DNA from: Kribbella pittospori
GTDB taxonomy: Bacteria; Actinomycetota; Actinomycetes; Propionibacteriales; Kribbellaceae
Reading direction: 5' to 3'
Length of the DNA: 64,000 nucleotides
NCBI RefSeq assembly: GCF_004331465.1
Contig: NZ_SJKB01000004.1
Span: 186,001 to 250,000, forward strand
Shown in pieces: positions 18,526 to 27,034 of this stretch (positions within the stretch are counted from its first letter, which is position 1; every line of letters begins with the position of its first letter). A program made the translations under genes and the position numbers. The notes beneath the pieces were generated by a model, which did not search any database, was not told the DNA's origin, and saw nothing but the letters and a program-made list of their open reading frames with translations.

Positions 18526-18983
18526 CGCGACGGCCGGGCTGACCGGTCTCGCGACTCGGTCGTGCCCGGCTCGTCACCCGGCTTGAGTGCGCGCGCCTGG
18601 GCGACGACTCTGCCGGCCGTGATCGCGATGGCGATCGCGTTGATCGCGTGCAGCCCGAACACGAGCTTGGCCGTCGTGCTGGTGGTCCCACCGGAGTCGT
18701 CGATCGCTCCCGCGACCTCTGCGATCACGATCTGGAGCAGCACGAGACCGGCAACAAGGCCGGTCCTGCCGATCAGTCGGCCAGGGAGCCGGGCCGCGGC
18801 TGCCAGCAGCGTGAGGACAACGGCGAACAGAAGAATCCCGTAGCCGAGCGCGCGGTGCGGCACGAACGACTCGTCTCGGCCGGCGGAGTCGAAGGCACCC
18901 ATCCCGGCGAGGAAGAACTGCAGGGCGATCGCCAGGAGCAACAGCGTGGACAGTGAGGTGAAGATCTTGCGCATGGCAGCCAT
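18522..18983 (-). CDS. Small four-helix membrane protein
   Basis: A 153-residue protein with about four membrane spans (LLLLAIALQFFLAGMG, YGILLFAVVLTLLAAA, LVAGLVLLQIVIAEVAG, INAIAIAITAGRVVA). Conserved-looking His residues in VPHRALGYG and VFGLHAIN could bind haem or copper, as in small cytochrome-b-like or DUF6220-type proteins; this is a guess. It overlaps the multicopper oxidase gene by four bases, which suggests an electron-transfer or copper-handling partnership. ATG 18983 or 18974 could be the start. Confidence 0.65.
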   Translation of the reverse strand: MAAMRKIFTSLSTLLLLAIALQFFLAGMGAFDSAGRDESFVPHRALGYGILLFAVVLTLLAAAARLPGRLIGRTGLVAGLVLLQIVIAEVAGAIDDSGGTTSTTAKLVFGLHAINAIAIAITAGRVVAQARALKPGDEPGTTESRDRSARPSR

Positions 18984-19085
18984 GCTCACGGTCGGCGCGG
19001 GTGCGTGGCTTGGACGAATGTCCGCACCCCGGAACGACAACAGCCGGACCCACACTCCGTGGATCCGGCTGCTTGCCTTCTCTGG

Positions 19086-19158
19086 TAGCCCCGACGGGAT
19101 TCGAACCCGCGCTACCGCCTTGAGAGGGCGGCGTGCTAGGCCGCTACACAACGGGGCC
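19086..19158 (-). tRNA. tRNA-Glu (CTC)
   Basis: A 73-base cloverleaf read on the minus strand, acceptor stem GGCCCCG with CGGGGCT, anticodon loop CTCTCAA giving anticodon CTC, T arm GCGGGTTCGAATCCCGT. CCA is encoded at 19083-19085. It lies downstream of gltX, whose enzyme charges it. Confidence 0.96.
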
Positions 19159-19236
19159 AGAGGGTTGTCGTCCGGTCCTCACGGGCCGGGCAACGAGGTT
19201 GAACCTTACCGATTTCCGTCGGTGCGGTCCAATCCG

Positions 19237-19308
19237 CTGGGGTACTAGGACTCGAACCTAGACTAACTGAACCAGAATCAGACGGGCTGCCAATTACCCC
19301 ATACCCCA
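19237..19308 (-). tRNA. tRNA-Gln (CTG)
   Basis: A 72-base cloverleaf on the minus strand with acceptor TGGGGTA pairing TACCCCA, anticodon loop TTCTGGT (anticodon CTG) and T arm CTAGGTTCGAGTCCTAG. No CCA is encoded. In actinobacteria tRNA-Gln is first charged with glutamate by GltX and then amidated, which fits its place between gltX and tRNA-Glu. Confidence 0.95.
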
Positions 19309-19426
19309 AAGGCATTTCACTGCCGTTGTGAGACCGTCTCCGCCCTCACAACCTGGCTCGAAGAGAGTACCCGAGCAAGGGCTCGGACACCAAAACGGGG
19401 GTGCCGGTGGCGGGTTGTCACTCCCG

Positions 19427-20368
19427 TCACACCAGCCTCGTGCCCGGGTGCGGAGCCGGCGTCAGCGGCAGGTCGCACACAGTCGCCAGCTTCATCCTCC
19501 GGGCCAGCCACAACGCGACCGCGCCGAACAGCGCGAACTTCACCACATCCACCGTCACCAGCGACCAGGGCGCGTCCTTCGCGCCCAGGCTGGCACCCAC
19601 GCTGTTCGTCAGCGCCGCGAACACGAACGTCACCACGTTGTTCGCCGCGTGCGCCGCGATCGACGCCTCCAGCCCACCGGTGCGTACGACGAGGAAGCCC
19701 GCAACCAACCCGAACGCGAACCGGTCCAGGAACAGCGCCGGGCTCTCCCACGGCCACACCCCGTGCGCCATGGTGAACAGCACCGTCGTGACGAGCACCG
19801 CGATCACCGAACTCCGGACCAGCGCGCCGACGGCCTGCAGCAGATAGCCGCGGAAGAAGTACTCCTCCCCCGCCGCCTGGAACGTCGACGTGAGCAGCGT
19901 GACCGCGATCACGCCGGCCGCATCCGGCGCGATCCCGCTGCCACCATCACCACCGATGAGCTCGACGCCGCCGAGCTGGATCACCCCGAGCATGACCAAT
20001 TCGGTCACGACGGCGGCCACCGCGAACCACGCCAGCGGCCGCCACCGCAGCCGGCCGATGACCGAGGACAACAGCCCCGGTGCCTGCCGGTTGAGCGCCC
20101 GCGCGACCAGCATGCTCAGCGGGATCAGCACGATCAGCGACAGGTTCGTCGCCAGCAGCCCGAGCCACGAGACCGTGCCCTCGGGGTCCTTCCGGATGCC
20201 CTGCTGGATCCCGAGCACGACCACGCTCGTGATCATCCAGCCGACCAGGATCGCTGCGGCGCCGAGGACGACGTACCCCCGCGGTGCCTCCGGGTTCACC
20301 AGCAGCCGCTGGTACGGCGGAGGCCCCGCATCGGACCTGTCCGTCGCCGGCGTCACGTCCTGCGGCAT
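19427..20368 (-). CDS. CPBP-family intramembrane metalloprotease
   Basis: A 313-residue protein with about eight membrane helices and the CPBP/Abi motifs: AAGEEYFFRGYLL (EExxxR), MAHGVW and HAANN. These intramembrane metalloproteases process prenylated or membrane proteins and are often linked to bacteriocin immunity, but the substrate here is unknown. Its ATG directly follows the TAG stop of gltX, so it is co-transcribed with it. Confidence 0.9.
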   Translation of the reverse strand: MPQDVTPATDRSDAGPPPYQRLLVNPEAPRGYVVLGAAAILVGWMITSVVVLGIQQGIRKDPEGTVSWLGLLATNLSLIVLIPLSMLVARALNRQAPGLLSSVIGRLRWRPLAWFAVAAVVTELVMLGVIQLGGVELIGGDGGSGIAPDAAGVIAVTLLTSTFQAAGEEYFFRGYLLQAVGALVRSSVIAVLVTTVLFTMAHGVWPWESPALFLDRFAFGLVAGFLVVRTGGLEASIAAHAANNVVTFVFAALTNSVGASLGAKDAPWSLVTVDVVKFALFGAVALWLARRMKLATVCDLPLTPAPHPGTRLV

Positions 20369-21904
20369 CTAGCCCGCCAGGAGGGAAGCACGCGCCTGCT
20401 CGAGCCGGTGCAGGGCCTTCTCCCGGCCGAGCAGCTCGAGCGACTCGAACAGCGGGGGCGAGATCCGGCGTCCGGAGATCGCCACCCGGACCGGGCCGAA
20501 CGCGTTCTTCGGCTTCAGGCCGAGCCCCTCGATCAGCGAGGTGCGCAGCGACGCCTCGATCGCCTCAGTCGTCCAGTCCACGTCGGCCAACGCCTTCACC
20601 GACGCCTCGAGAACCGCGCCCGCGTCACCGGTCAGCACCTTCGCGGCGGCGTCCGGGTCGACGCTGAACGCCGCATCGTCGACGAACAGGAAGCCGAGCA
20701 TGTCGACCGACTCCGACAGCGTGTTCATCCGCTCCTGCACCAGCGGTACGGCGGCCTGCAGGACAGCCCGCTGCTCCGCCGACGGCTCGGCCGGCAGCAC
20801 GCCCGCCTTGGCCAGGAACGGGATCATCCGGGAACCGAACTCCTCCGGCGCCAGCATCCGCATGTGCGCGGCGTTGATCGCCTCGCACTTCTTCGGGTCG
20901 AACCGGGCCGCGTTCGAGTTCACCTTGCGGATGTCGAAGGCCTCGATCATCTCCGCCATCGTGAACACGTCGCGGTCGTCGGCGATCGACCAGCCGAGCA
21001 GGGCCAGGTAGTTCAGCAGGCCCTCGGGCAGGAAGCCGCGCTGCATGTACTCGCCGAGGCCGGAGCCCGGGTCGCGCTTGGACAGCTTCTTGTTGCCCTC
21101 GCCCATCACGAACGGCAGGTGCCCGAACCGCGGCGTCCGGCCGCTGCCGACGCCGATCTCGGCCAGCGCCTCGTAGAGCGCGACCTGCCGCGGTGTGGAC
21201 GGCAGCAGGTCCTCGCCGCGGAGCACGTGGGTGATCTCCATCAGCGCGTCGTCGACCGGGTTCACCAGCGGGTAGAGCGGGTAGCCGTTCGCGCGGACCA
21301 GGACGTAGTCGCTCAGGTTCTCGGGCAGGAAGGTGATCTCGCCGCGGACCAGGTCGTCGAACACGATCGGCCGGTCCGGCATCCGCAGCCGGACCACGGG
21401 CCGGCGGCCCTCGTCGACGTACGCCTTGACCTGCTCCTCGGTGAGCATGCGGCAGTGGCCGTCGTACCCGCTGTGCTGGCCGGCGGTACGCGCGGCCTCA
21501 CGACGCTGCTCGAGCTCCTCCTGCGAGCAGTAGCAGTGATACGCCCGGCCGGCCGCCAGCAGCTTGGCGACGACGTCGGCGTAGATGTCCATCCGCTCGG
21601 TCTGCTGGTACGGGCCGAAGTCGCCGCCCTTCTCCGGGCCCTCGTCCCAGTCGATGCCCAGCCAGCGCAGCGACTCCAGGGTGAAGCTCAGCCCGTCCGG
21701 GGTGTTGCGGGCGACGTCGGTGTCCTCGATCCGCAGAACCAGCTTCCCGCCGTAGTGGCGGGCGAAGGCCCAGGCGAACAAGGCCGTCCGGATGTTGCCG
21801 ACATGCAGGTAGCCGGTCGGGGACGGTGCGAACCGCAGCCGCACCTGGTTCGGTTCGAGGCCACCCAGGACGTCGTCGTCGGTGGGGGCTGGCCGGTCAG
21901 TCAC
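20369..21904 (-). CDS. gltX: Glutamyl-tRNA synthetase
   Basis: A 511-residue class I synthetase. The HIGH-type motif appears in SPTGYLHVGNIRTALF and the KMSKS-type motif as KLSKRDPGSGL. It charges tRNA-Glu and, in organisms lacking GlnRS, also tRNA-Gln; both tRNA genes lie just downstream on the same strand. GTG at 21902-21904 starts the protein and overlaps the end of the FAH-family gene by eight bases. Confidence 0.97.
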   Translation of the reverse strand: MTDRPAPTDDDVLGGLEPNQVRLRFAPSPTGYLHVGNIRTALFAWAFARHYGGKLVLRIEDTDVARNTPDGLSFTLESLRWLGIDWDEGPEKGGDFGPYQQTERMDIYADVVAKLLAAGRAYHCYCSQEELEQRREAARTAGQHSGYDGHCRMLTEEQVKAYVDEGRRPVVRLRMPDRPIVFDDLVRGEITFLPENLSDYVLVRANGYPLYPLVNPVDDALMEITHVLRGEDLLPSTPRQVALYEALAEIGVGSGRTPRFGHLPFVMGEGNKKLSKRDPGSGLGEYMQRGFLPEGLLNYLALLGWSIADDRDVFTMAEMIEAFDIRKVNSNAARFDPKKCEAINAAHMRMLAPEEFGSRMIPFLAKAGVLPAEPSAEQRAVLQAAVPLVQERMNTLSESVDMLGFLFVDDAAFSVDPDAAAKVLTGDAGAVLEASVKALADVDWTTEAIEASLRTSLIEGLGLKPKNAFGPVRVAISGRRISPPLFESLELLGREKALHRLEQARASLLAG

Positions 21905-22685
21905 GCACGATCACCTTGTTCGTCAGAGTTCCGATTCCTTCGACGCTGATCGCGACCTCGTCGCCGGGCAGCATCGGGCCGACACCCGCGGGGGTGCCGG
22001 TGAGCACCACGTCGCCGGGCAGCAGCGTGGTGAAGGAGGTGATGTAGGCCAGCACCTCCGGGATGCCGAAGATGAACTGCGACGTCCGCCCGTCCTGCTT
22101 CGGCTCGCCGTTCACCTGCGTGCTGACCCGCAGGTCGGACACGTCGAGCTCGGTGCTGATCCACGGGCCGAGCGGGCAGAACGTGTCGTAGCCCTTGGCC
22201 CGGGCCCACTGCCCGTCGCTCTTCTGCAGGTCGCGCGCGGTGACGTCGTTGGCGATCGTGTAACCGAAGATCACCTCGTTCACCCGCTCCTTGGGCAGGT
22301 CGCGGCAGATCCGGCCGATCACGATCGCCAGCTCGCCCTCGAAGTGCAGGTTGTTGGTCTGCTCGGGGTACACGATGCCGTCCCGCGGTCCGATCACCGA
22401 GGTGTTCGGCTTCAGGAAGATCAACGGCTCGGCCGGTACGTCGTTGCCGAGCTCCTCGGCGTGCGCCGCGTAGTTGCGGCCGACGCAGACCACCTTGCTG
22501 CGCGGGATCACCGGCGCGAGCAGCCGGACGTCGGCCAGTTGCAGCTTCTCCCCGGTGAACTGGACCGGCCGGTAGAGCGGGTCCGAGTCGAGCACGGACA
22601 CGGTGCCGGTGAGCCCCTCGGGGTCGTCGGTCTCGACGACGCCGTACCTCGGCTCGTCGTCCACGGAGAATCTGGCGATACGCAC
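21897..22685 (-). CDS. Fumarylacetoacetate hydrolase family protein
   Basis: A 262-residue FAH-fold hydrolase/isomerase. Metal ligands are expected in FEGELAIVIGR (ExE) and in the IANDVTARDLQ aspartate; VCVGRNYAAHAEE and LTGTPAGVGPM are also family blocks. Relatives hydrolyse acylpyruvates or decarboxylate oxaloacetate; the exact substrate is open. It overlaps gltX, an arrangement common in actinobacteria. Confidence 0.9.
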   Translation of the reverse strand: MRIARFSVDDEPRYGVVETDDPEGLTGTVSVLDSDPLYRPVQFTGEKLQLADVRLLAPVIPRSKVVCVGRNYAAHAEELGNDVPAEPLIFLKPNTSVIGPRDGIVYPEQTNNLHFEGELAIVIGRICRDLPKERVNEVIFGYTIANDVTARDLQKSDGQWARAKGYDTFCPLGPWISTELDVSDLRVSTQVNGEPKQDGRTSQFIFGIPEVLAYITSFTTLLPGDVVLTGTPAGVGPMLPGDEVAISVEGIGTLTNKVIVRD

Positions 22686-22723
22686 GGCCCGAGCCTACCG
22701 GGGTAATGGAATGAGACAGTTAT

Positions 22724-23209
22724 GTGGTGACGATCGAGATCCGGCAGGCCCTTCCTTCCGAGTACGACGCTGTCGGCGAGCTGACGGTTGAGGCGTACTC
22801 GCACGACGGTTATGTCCGCGGCGACTATGCGCGAACGCTGCGGGCGGCGGCTGATCGGGCGGCCAAGGCGGAGCTGTGGGTCGCGGCGGACGAGAGCGGA
22901 CTGCTCGGCTCTGTTACCTACTGTCCGGCAGGCTCTGTGTACCGAGAGATCGGGCTGGACGACGAGGGCGAGTTCCGGATGCTCGGAGTGGTCGGCCGCG
23001 CCCGGGGACTGGGTGTCGGGACCGCGCTGACCGAGCGCTGCATCGAGCGCACGCGGGAGCTCGGTCTCGGCCGGATCGTGATGTGCAGCGCGACGTACAT
23101 GACGACGGCGCACCGGATCTACCAGCGCCTCGGCTTCGTCCGCATCCCCGATCGCGACTGGTCCCCGATCGCCGGCGTCGATCTGTGGGCCTTCGCCCTG
23201 GACCTGTGA
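22724..23209 (+). CDS. GNAT-family N-acetyltransferase
   Basis: A 161-residue acetyltransferase. The acetyl-CoA-binding motif A is seen in LGVVGRARGLGVGTALTERCIERTRELG (Q/R-x-x-G-x-G/A as RARGLGVG). Substrate unknown. GTG occurs twice in a row at 22724 and 22727 and either may start. The next gene begins inside its stop codon (GTGA), so they form a coupled pair. Confidence 0.88.
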   Translation: MVTIEIRQALPSEYDAVGELTVEAYSHDGYVRGDYARTLRAAADRAAKAELWVAADESGLLGSVTYCPAGSVYREIGLDDEGEFRMLGVVGRARGLGVGTALTERCIERTRELGLGRIVMCSATYMTTAHRIYQRLGFVRIPDRDWSPIAGVDLWAFALDL

Positions 23210-24057
23210 CCGTCACCCTCAGCCCCGCCGAATGGACGTCGTACGAGACAGCCCATCGGAACCGCGTCGACGCCTTGGTCTCTGGGCATCTTGAGCGGCG
23301 ACGCCGTCGGGAGGCGCACCCGGTCGAGGACTTCCTCTTCACCTACTACCCCACCCGCCCGAACCAGCTCCGCGTCTGGCATCCCGGACCGGGCGTGCTC
23401 TTGCTCGGAGCCACGCAGTACGACGGACGCCGCGGCTACACGTACGTCGACGGGGCGGCGAGTGTGGATCCGGCGGAGGTGGAGCGGCGGGCGGACAGCA
23501 TTCGGTGGATCCGGCGGCTGCTGGGGGCGACGCTGGATCGCCAACCGCAGTTCGGCTGTTTCGGGCTGCACGAGTGGGCGATGGTCTACCGGACGTCCGA
23601 CGTACGGCATGAGTCCTGGCCGTTGCGACTGGGATCGGAGGGGACGGATCAGGTGGTCGAGTCGCACAAGATCGCGTGCTCGCACTTCGACGCGTTCCGG
23701 TTCTTCACGGATTCCGCGCGGCCGCGGAACGTGTTGCAACCGACCCGGGAGTCCCAGCCGCAGCTCGAGCAGGGCGGTTGCCTGCACGCCAACATGGACC
23801 TTTACAAATGGGCATCGAAGCTGATGCCCTTCACTCCGAGTTCCTTGGTGCTGGACTGTTTCGAGCTTGCCCGCGACATCCGCACGCTCGACATGCGCGC
23901 CTCGCCGTACGACCTCTCCGCTCTCGGCTACTCCCCCGTGCCGATCGAAACCGCAGCAGGCAAAGCCGAGTACGCCGCCGCCCAGCGTGCCTTCGCCGAA
24001 CGCGCCCGGCCACTCCGGCAGCAACTCGTCGACCTCTGCGACGAGTTGCTCGGCTAG
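23206..24057 (+). CDS. Conserved actinobacterial protein, often labelled 3-methyladenine DNA glycosylase
   Basis: A 283-residue protein starting at GTG 23206-23208 (VTVTLSPAEWTSYETAH), overlapping the GNAT stop. Blocks such as HPVEDFLFTYYPTRPNQLRVWHPGPGVLL and CSHFDAFRFFTDSARPRN are recognisable in a family that databases sometimes name 3-methyladenine DNA glycosylase. I see no helix-hairpin-helix or other glycosylase signature, so that name should be treated with caution. A reading extended upstream to 22876 overlaps GNAT out of frame and is not supported. Confidence 0.75.
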   Translation: MTVTLSPAEWTSYETAHRNRVDALVSGHLERRRRREAHPVEDFLFTYYPTRPNQLRVWHPGPGVLLLGATQYDGRRGYTYVDGAASVDPAEVERRADSIRWIRRLLGATLDRQPQFGCFGLHEWAMVYRTSDVRHESWPLRLGSEGTDQVVESHKIACSHFDAFRFFTDSARPRNVLQPTRESQPQLEQGGCLHANMDLYKWASKLMPFTPSSLVLDCFELARDIRTLDMRASPYDLSALGYSPVPIETAAGKAEYAAAQRAFAERARPLRQQLVDLCDELLG

Positions 24058-24067
24058 GCTCGGCGGC

Positions 24068-24262
24068 ATGGGGAAGATCGTCGCCATCGCGCTGGGTGCA
24101 CTGCTGCTTGCCATCGGCGCGGTCTGGACGCTCCAGGGACTCGGCTACCTCAAGGGCAGCTCGATGACCGGCAGCTCGTTCTGGGCGATCGTCGGCCCGA
24201 TCGTCGCGGCCGCCGGCGTCTCGCTCATCTACGTCGCGTTCCGCGGTCCGCAGAAACGGTGA
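24068..24262 (+). CDS. Small two-helix membrane protein
   Basis: A 64-residue protein with two hydrophobic helices (VAIALGALLLAIGAVWTLQGLGYL and WAIVGPIVAAAGVSLIYVAF). ATG 24068 lies ten bases after the preceding gene's stop. The end overlaps the convergent methyltransferase gene by 38 bases. Small proteins of this form are common in actinobacteria; function unknown. Confidence 0.65.
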   Translation: MGKIVAIALGALLLAIGAVWTLQGLGYLKGSSMTGSSFWAIVGPIVAAAGVSLIYVAFRGPQKR

Positions 24263-24869
24263 CGACCGCCCACTGGTAGTGCATAGAGCGACCGTCGTCC
24301 CAGGTCTCCCATTCGTCGACGGTGCCGTAGCGCTGCAGCGTCGCCCGCAGCACGTCATCCGTGCGGATGCTGAAGAAGCGCCCCGGACCGAAGCCGCTCT
24401 CGTCCTGCCAGACCTGCTCGCCGCCGGTGGCACTACCCCACAGACCGATCGCCAGCGGTGCGCCGGGACGCAGTACTCGCACGATCTCGCTCAGCGCCTG
24501 GTCGACATCCTCGTCCGCAACGTGCAGGAGTGTGCTCATCGTCCAGCCCGCGTCGAAGGTCTCGGCCTCGAACGGCAACTCCAGGACTGAAGCAACTTCT
24601 GCCTGGAGTCCGAGCGAACGGCACGTCTCGACGCTGGCGGGCGCAAGATCCACACCCACATAGGCGAACCCGGCATCCGCGATCGCCTGCCCGTCGCGCC
24701 CAGGCCCACAGCCGATCTCGAGCACCGACCGCCGACCATCCTGCTCCAGCCGCCCGAGGTACGCCGTACGCCGAGCGACCCTGGCATCAGGCAGCTCACG
24801 CCCGACCCGCGCTCCGACCTCATTGGTGTAGTAGGCAATCAAGTCGCTCTCACGTTGCTCCCGGTCCAT
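24225..24869 (-). CDS. Class I SAM-dependent methyltransferase
   Basis: A 214-residue methyltransferase with the SAM-binding motif VLEIGCGPGRDG, the acidic residue in VGVDLAP, and motif LLHVADEDVDQAL before LRPGAPLAIGLW. Substrate is unknown. It is convergent with the small membrane protein gene and its 3' end overlaps that gene. Confidence 0.87.
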   Translation of the reverse strand: MDREQRESDLIAYYTNEVGARVGRELPDARVARRTAYLGRLEQDGRRSVLEIGCGPGRDGQAIADAGFAYVGVDLAPASVETCRSLGLQAEVASVLELPFEAETFDAGWTMSTLLHVADEDVDQALSEIVRVLRPGAPLAIGLWGSATGGEQVWQDESGFGPGRFFSIRTDDVLRATLQRYGTVDEWETWDDGRSMHYQWAVVTVSADRGTRRR

Positions 24870-24951
24870 CTCCCGATCCTAGAGACAGGCCGACTGGCCC
24901 ACGGGCTCCGACGCCGATTGGCCCACTCCACTGAGCATTTCAGGCCCTACC

Positions 24952-25842
24952 GTGGCACTCGTGAAGGTGATGATTGCCGGCGCGACCGGAGCGATCGGAC
25001 GACGGCTGGTCCCCCTCTTGATCGAGGCTGGGCATCAGGTGACCGGGACCACCCGCTCCGATGCGGGGCTCGAACAACTGCGGGCAGCCGGCGCGCACGG
25101 CGTACGACTCGATGTGTACGACGCGGATGCGGTCAAGGCCGCGGTCGCGGCTGCTGCGCCCGACGTGATCATGCATCAGCTGACCGACCTCAGCAGCGGC
25201 GTACCGGGCGGCAACGGCCGGATCCGACGCATCGGCAGCCGCAACCTCGTCGACGCAGCCCGCCAGGCCGCCGTACCCAAGATGGTCGCGCAGTCGATCG
25301 CCTGGGCCTATGAGGCCGGATCCGGGCCGGCCGTGGAGACCACTCCGCTGGATGAGTCGGCACCGGACCCGCGCGGTGCGACGGTGTCCGCCATCCGAGC
25401 GCTGGAGGACGGCGCGGCCGAGCTCCCGGAGTACGTCGTACTGCGGTACGGACTGCTCTACGGCCCGGGCACGTGGCTGCGCCGCGGTGGGTTGGCGGAC
25501 GACGTACTGCGGAGTGAGCGGCCGGCCGAGCACCCGGGAGCAGCGATCTTCGGAGGTCTCATCGAGGGCGATGGTGTCTTCTCGTTGCTCCATGTCGACG
25601 ACGCAGCACGGGCTGCCGTCGACGCCCTGAGCTGGCCGAGCGGCGCCGTCAACGTCGTCGACGACGAGCCGGCACCGACGCGCGAGTGGCTCCCCGTCTT
25701 CGCAGCGTCGGTGGGAGCACCCTCTCCGGCTCTGGCGTCGGGCCGCAGGCTGTGGGAGCGCGGCGCCGACAACGCCCTGGCCCGCTCGCTCGGTTGGACG
25801 CCGCTTCACCACAGTTGGCGCACCGGCTTCAGCGCCGAGTGA
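24952..25842 (+). CDS. NAD-dependent epimerase/dehydratase family protein
   Basis: A 296-residue extended SDR-type protein with the nucleotide motif IAGATGAIGRRLVPLL, and YGLLYGPGTW and LLHVDDAARA later, as in atypical SDRs. The catalytic YxxxK is not obvious (VVLRYGLLYGP lacks the Lys spacing), so it may bind NAD without classical chemistry. GTG 24952 or a GTG nine bases later may start it. Its end overlaps the convergent methyltransferase by 14 bases. Confidence 0.82.
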   Translation: MALVKVMIAGATGAIGRRLVPLLIEAGHQVTGTTRSDAGLEQLRAAGAHGVRLDVYDADAVKAAVAAAAPDVIMHQLTDLSSGVPGGNGRIRRIGSRNLVDAARQAAVPKMVAQSIAWAYEAGSGPAVETTPLDESAPDPRGATVSAIRALEDGAAELPEYVVLRYGLLYGPGTWLRRGGLADDVLRSERPAEHPGAAIFGGLIEGDGVFSLLHVDDAARAAVDALSWPSGAVNVVDDEPAPTREWLPVFAASVGAPSPALASGRRLWERGADNALARSLGWTPLHHSWRTGFSAE

Positions 25843-26656
25843 CCGCCTTCAGGGCGAAGAGGAGTGGGATGCGTGGGGCGTCGTCCGGCAGGCGCCACCA
25901 GCCCTCGGCGGTCTGCTTCATGCTGGGCCAGCGCGGCCATTGCAGGACCTCGGATTCACGCAGGCTGGTGAGATGGAAGCCGGCGGACGCGAGGGTGTTG
26001 ACCACCTCGCCCAGGCCGTGCATCCATTCGTAGCTCGTCTGACGGCCGGGCACCGCATCGCCGGTGTAGGTCATGGTCGAGTCGTGCGCGATCGGTCCGC
26101 GGCCTTCGAGGTAGTCGGCACGGATGATCAGGTCGTCCGACTCGCCTGGCAGCGACACCGGCCGCATCGCGTTCAGCAGTGGGTGGAACTCGACGACATA
26201 CAACGCGCCGCCAGGCTTGAGGAGATCACGGACCACCCGCGCCCAGTGCTCGAGATCGGGCAGGTAGCACAGCGCGCCCTTGCCCGTGTAGACGACGTCG
26301 AAACGGCGACCCTTCACCGCGTCCACCGCGTCGTACACATTCGCGTGGACGTAATCGACCTCGACTCCTGCATCAGCAGCGATCTGCCGCGCCTCCTCGA
26401 GCGACTTGGCCGACAGGTCCAGCCCGGTCGTCCGCGCCCCGCGCCGAGCGAAAGCGATGGTCTCTGTCCCCAGATGACACTGCAGATGCAGTACGTCGCG
26501 ACCCTCGAGCGGACCGAGATCCTCCCACTCGTAGTCGGCGAACCAGAACTCGGCCGGCTGACTGTAGAAACGGCTCGCCGCGTGCAGCGGCGCCCGCGCA
26601 TCCCAGTCCGCCTCGTTGGCGGCCACCATCTGCAGTGTCTGCGCGTCCAGTCGCAT
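25829..26656 (-). CDS. Class I SAM-dependent methyltransferase
   Basis: 275 residues from ATG 26654-26656 (MRLDAQTLQMVAANEADWDARA). The SAM site is VLHLQCHLGTETIAFARRGA, followed by VDYVHANVYDAVDA and LLKPGGALYVVEFHP. The sequence resembles actinobacterial methyltransferases of unknown substrate. A much longer open frame to 28408 runs through the divergent Fic gene and is an artefact of GC-rich codon use. The small acidic protein gene at 26665 lies eight bases upstream, so they are probably co-transcribed. Confidence 0.87.
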   Translation of the reverse strand: MRLDAQTLQMVAANEADWDARAPLHAASRFYSQPAEFWFADYEWEDLGPLEGRDVLHLQCHLGTETIAFARRGARTTGLDLSAKSLEEARQIAADAGVEVDYVHANVYDAVDAVKGRRFDVVYTGKGALCYLPDLEHWARVVRDLLKPGGALYVVEFHPLLNAMRPVSLPGESDDLIIRADYLEGRGPIAHDSTMTYTGDAVPGRQTSYEWMHGLGEVVNTLASAGFHLTSLRESEVLQWPRWPSMKQTAEGWWRLPDDAPRIPLLFALKAVTRR

Positions 26657-26664
26657 AAGCGTCC

Positions 26665-26901
26665 TCAGGCGTCGGAGTCGTCTGGCAGTCGACCGTAGGA
26701 CAGATCCTTGGCCCGGTCGAACGTATTGCCGTCCGGGTGATGCGCGTGCGGCAGCGCCGAATCGGTGTCCAGGTCGAAGCCGACCGCTTCCTCCGACTCG
26801 GTGACGTCGTCCGTCGCCGGATGGTGCTGGTGGTGCGGCAGGTGTTTGCCGAGAGAGTGCAGCAGACCGGAATGCTCGTCCTGCGGCTCGGTCTCCGTCA
26901 T
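26665..26901 (-). CDS. Small His-rich acidic protein
   Basis: 78 residues from ATG 26899-26901 with AAGGAG at good spacing. The composition is unusual: a His cluster (HLPHHQHHPATDD), many Asp/Glu, and a second HAHHPDGN. It may bind metal ions or simply be disordered. No family recognised. It precedes the methyltransferase at 25829-26656 on the same strand. Confidence 0.6.
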   Translation of the reverse strand: MTETEPQDEHSGLLHSLGKHLPHHQHHPATDDVTESEEAVGFDLDTDSALPHAHHPDGNTFDRAKDLSYGRLPDDSDA

Positions 26902-26998
26902 CGCCGGGCTCCTTCGGTAGTCGCCCTTCGACGCCGGGCGGGGGCCTGATCGTGACGCGTTCGGATGGCCAGCGGGTGAACGGCGCCTGCGTGCGCCC

Positions 26999-27029
26999 TT
27001 GTTCAAGGTTGCGAAATAAGCTTGAATAA
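26999..27029 (+). promoter_or_regulatory. Inverted repeat before fic, candidate autoregulatory operator
   Basis: TTGTTCAAG (26999-27007) and CTTGAATAA (27021-27029) match as inverted halves at 8 of 9 positions with a 13-base spacer. They run into the AAGAGG ribosome binding site of the Fic gene. The A/T-rich patch also looks like promoter DNA. The Fic protein ends in a winged-helix domain that could bind here; this is inferred. Confidence 0.45.
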
Positions 27030-27034
27030 GAGGT

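Noticed and set aside
19328..21949. An 873-codon plus-strand open frame opposite gltX and the CPBP gene
   Set aside because: It is exactly antisense to two well-supported genes and rich in Arg/Gln/His, the pattern of a mirrored frame in GC-rich DNA.
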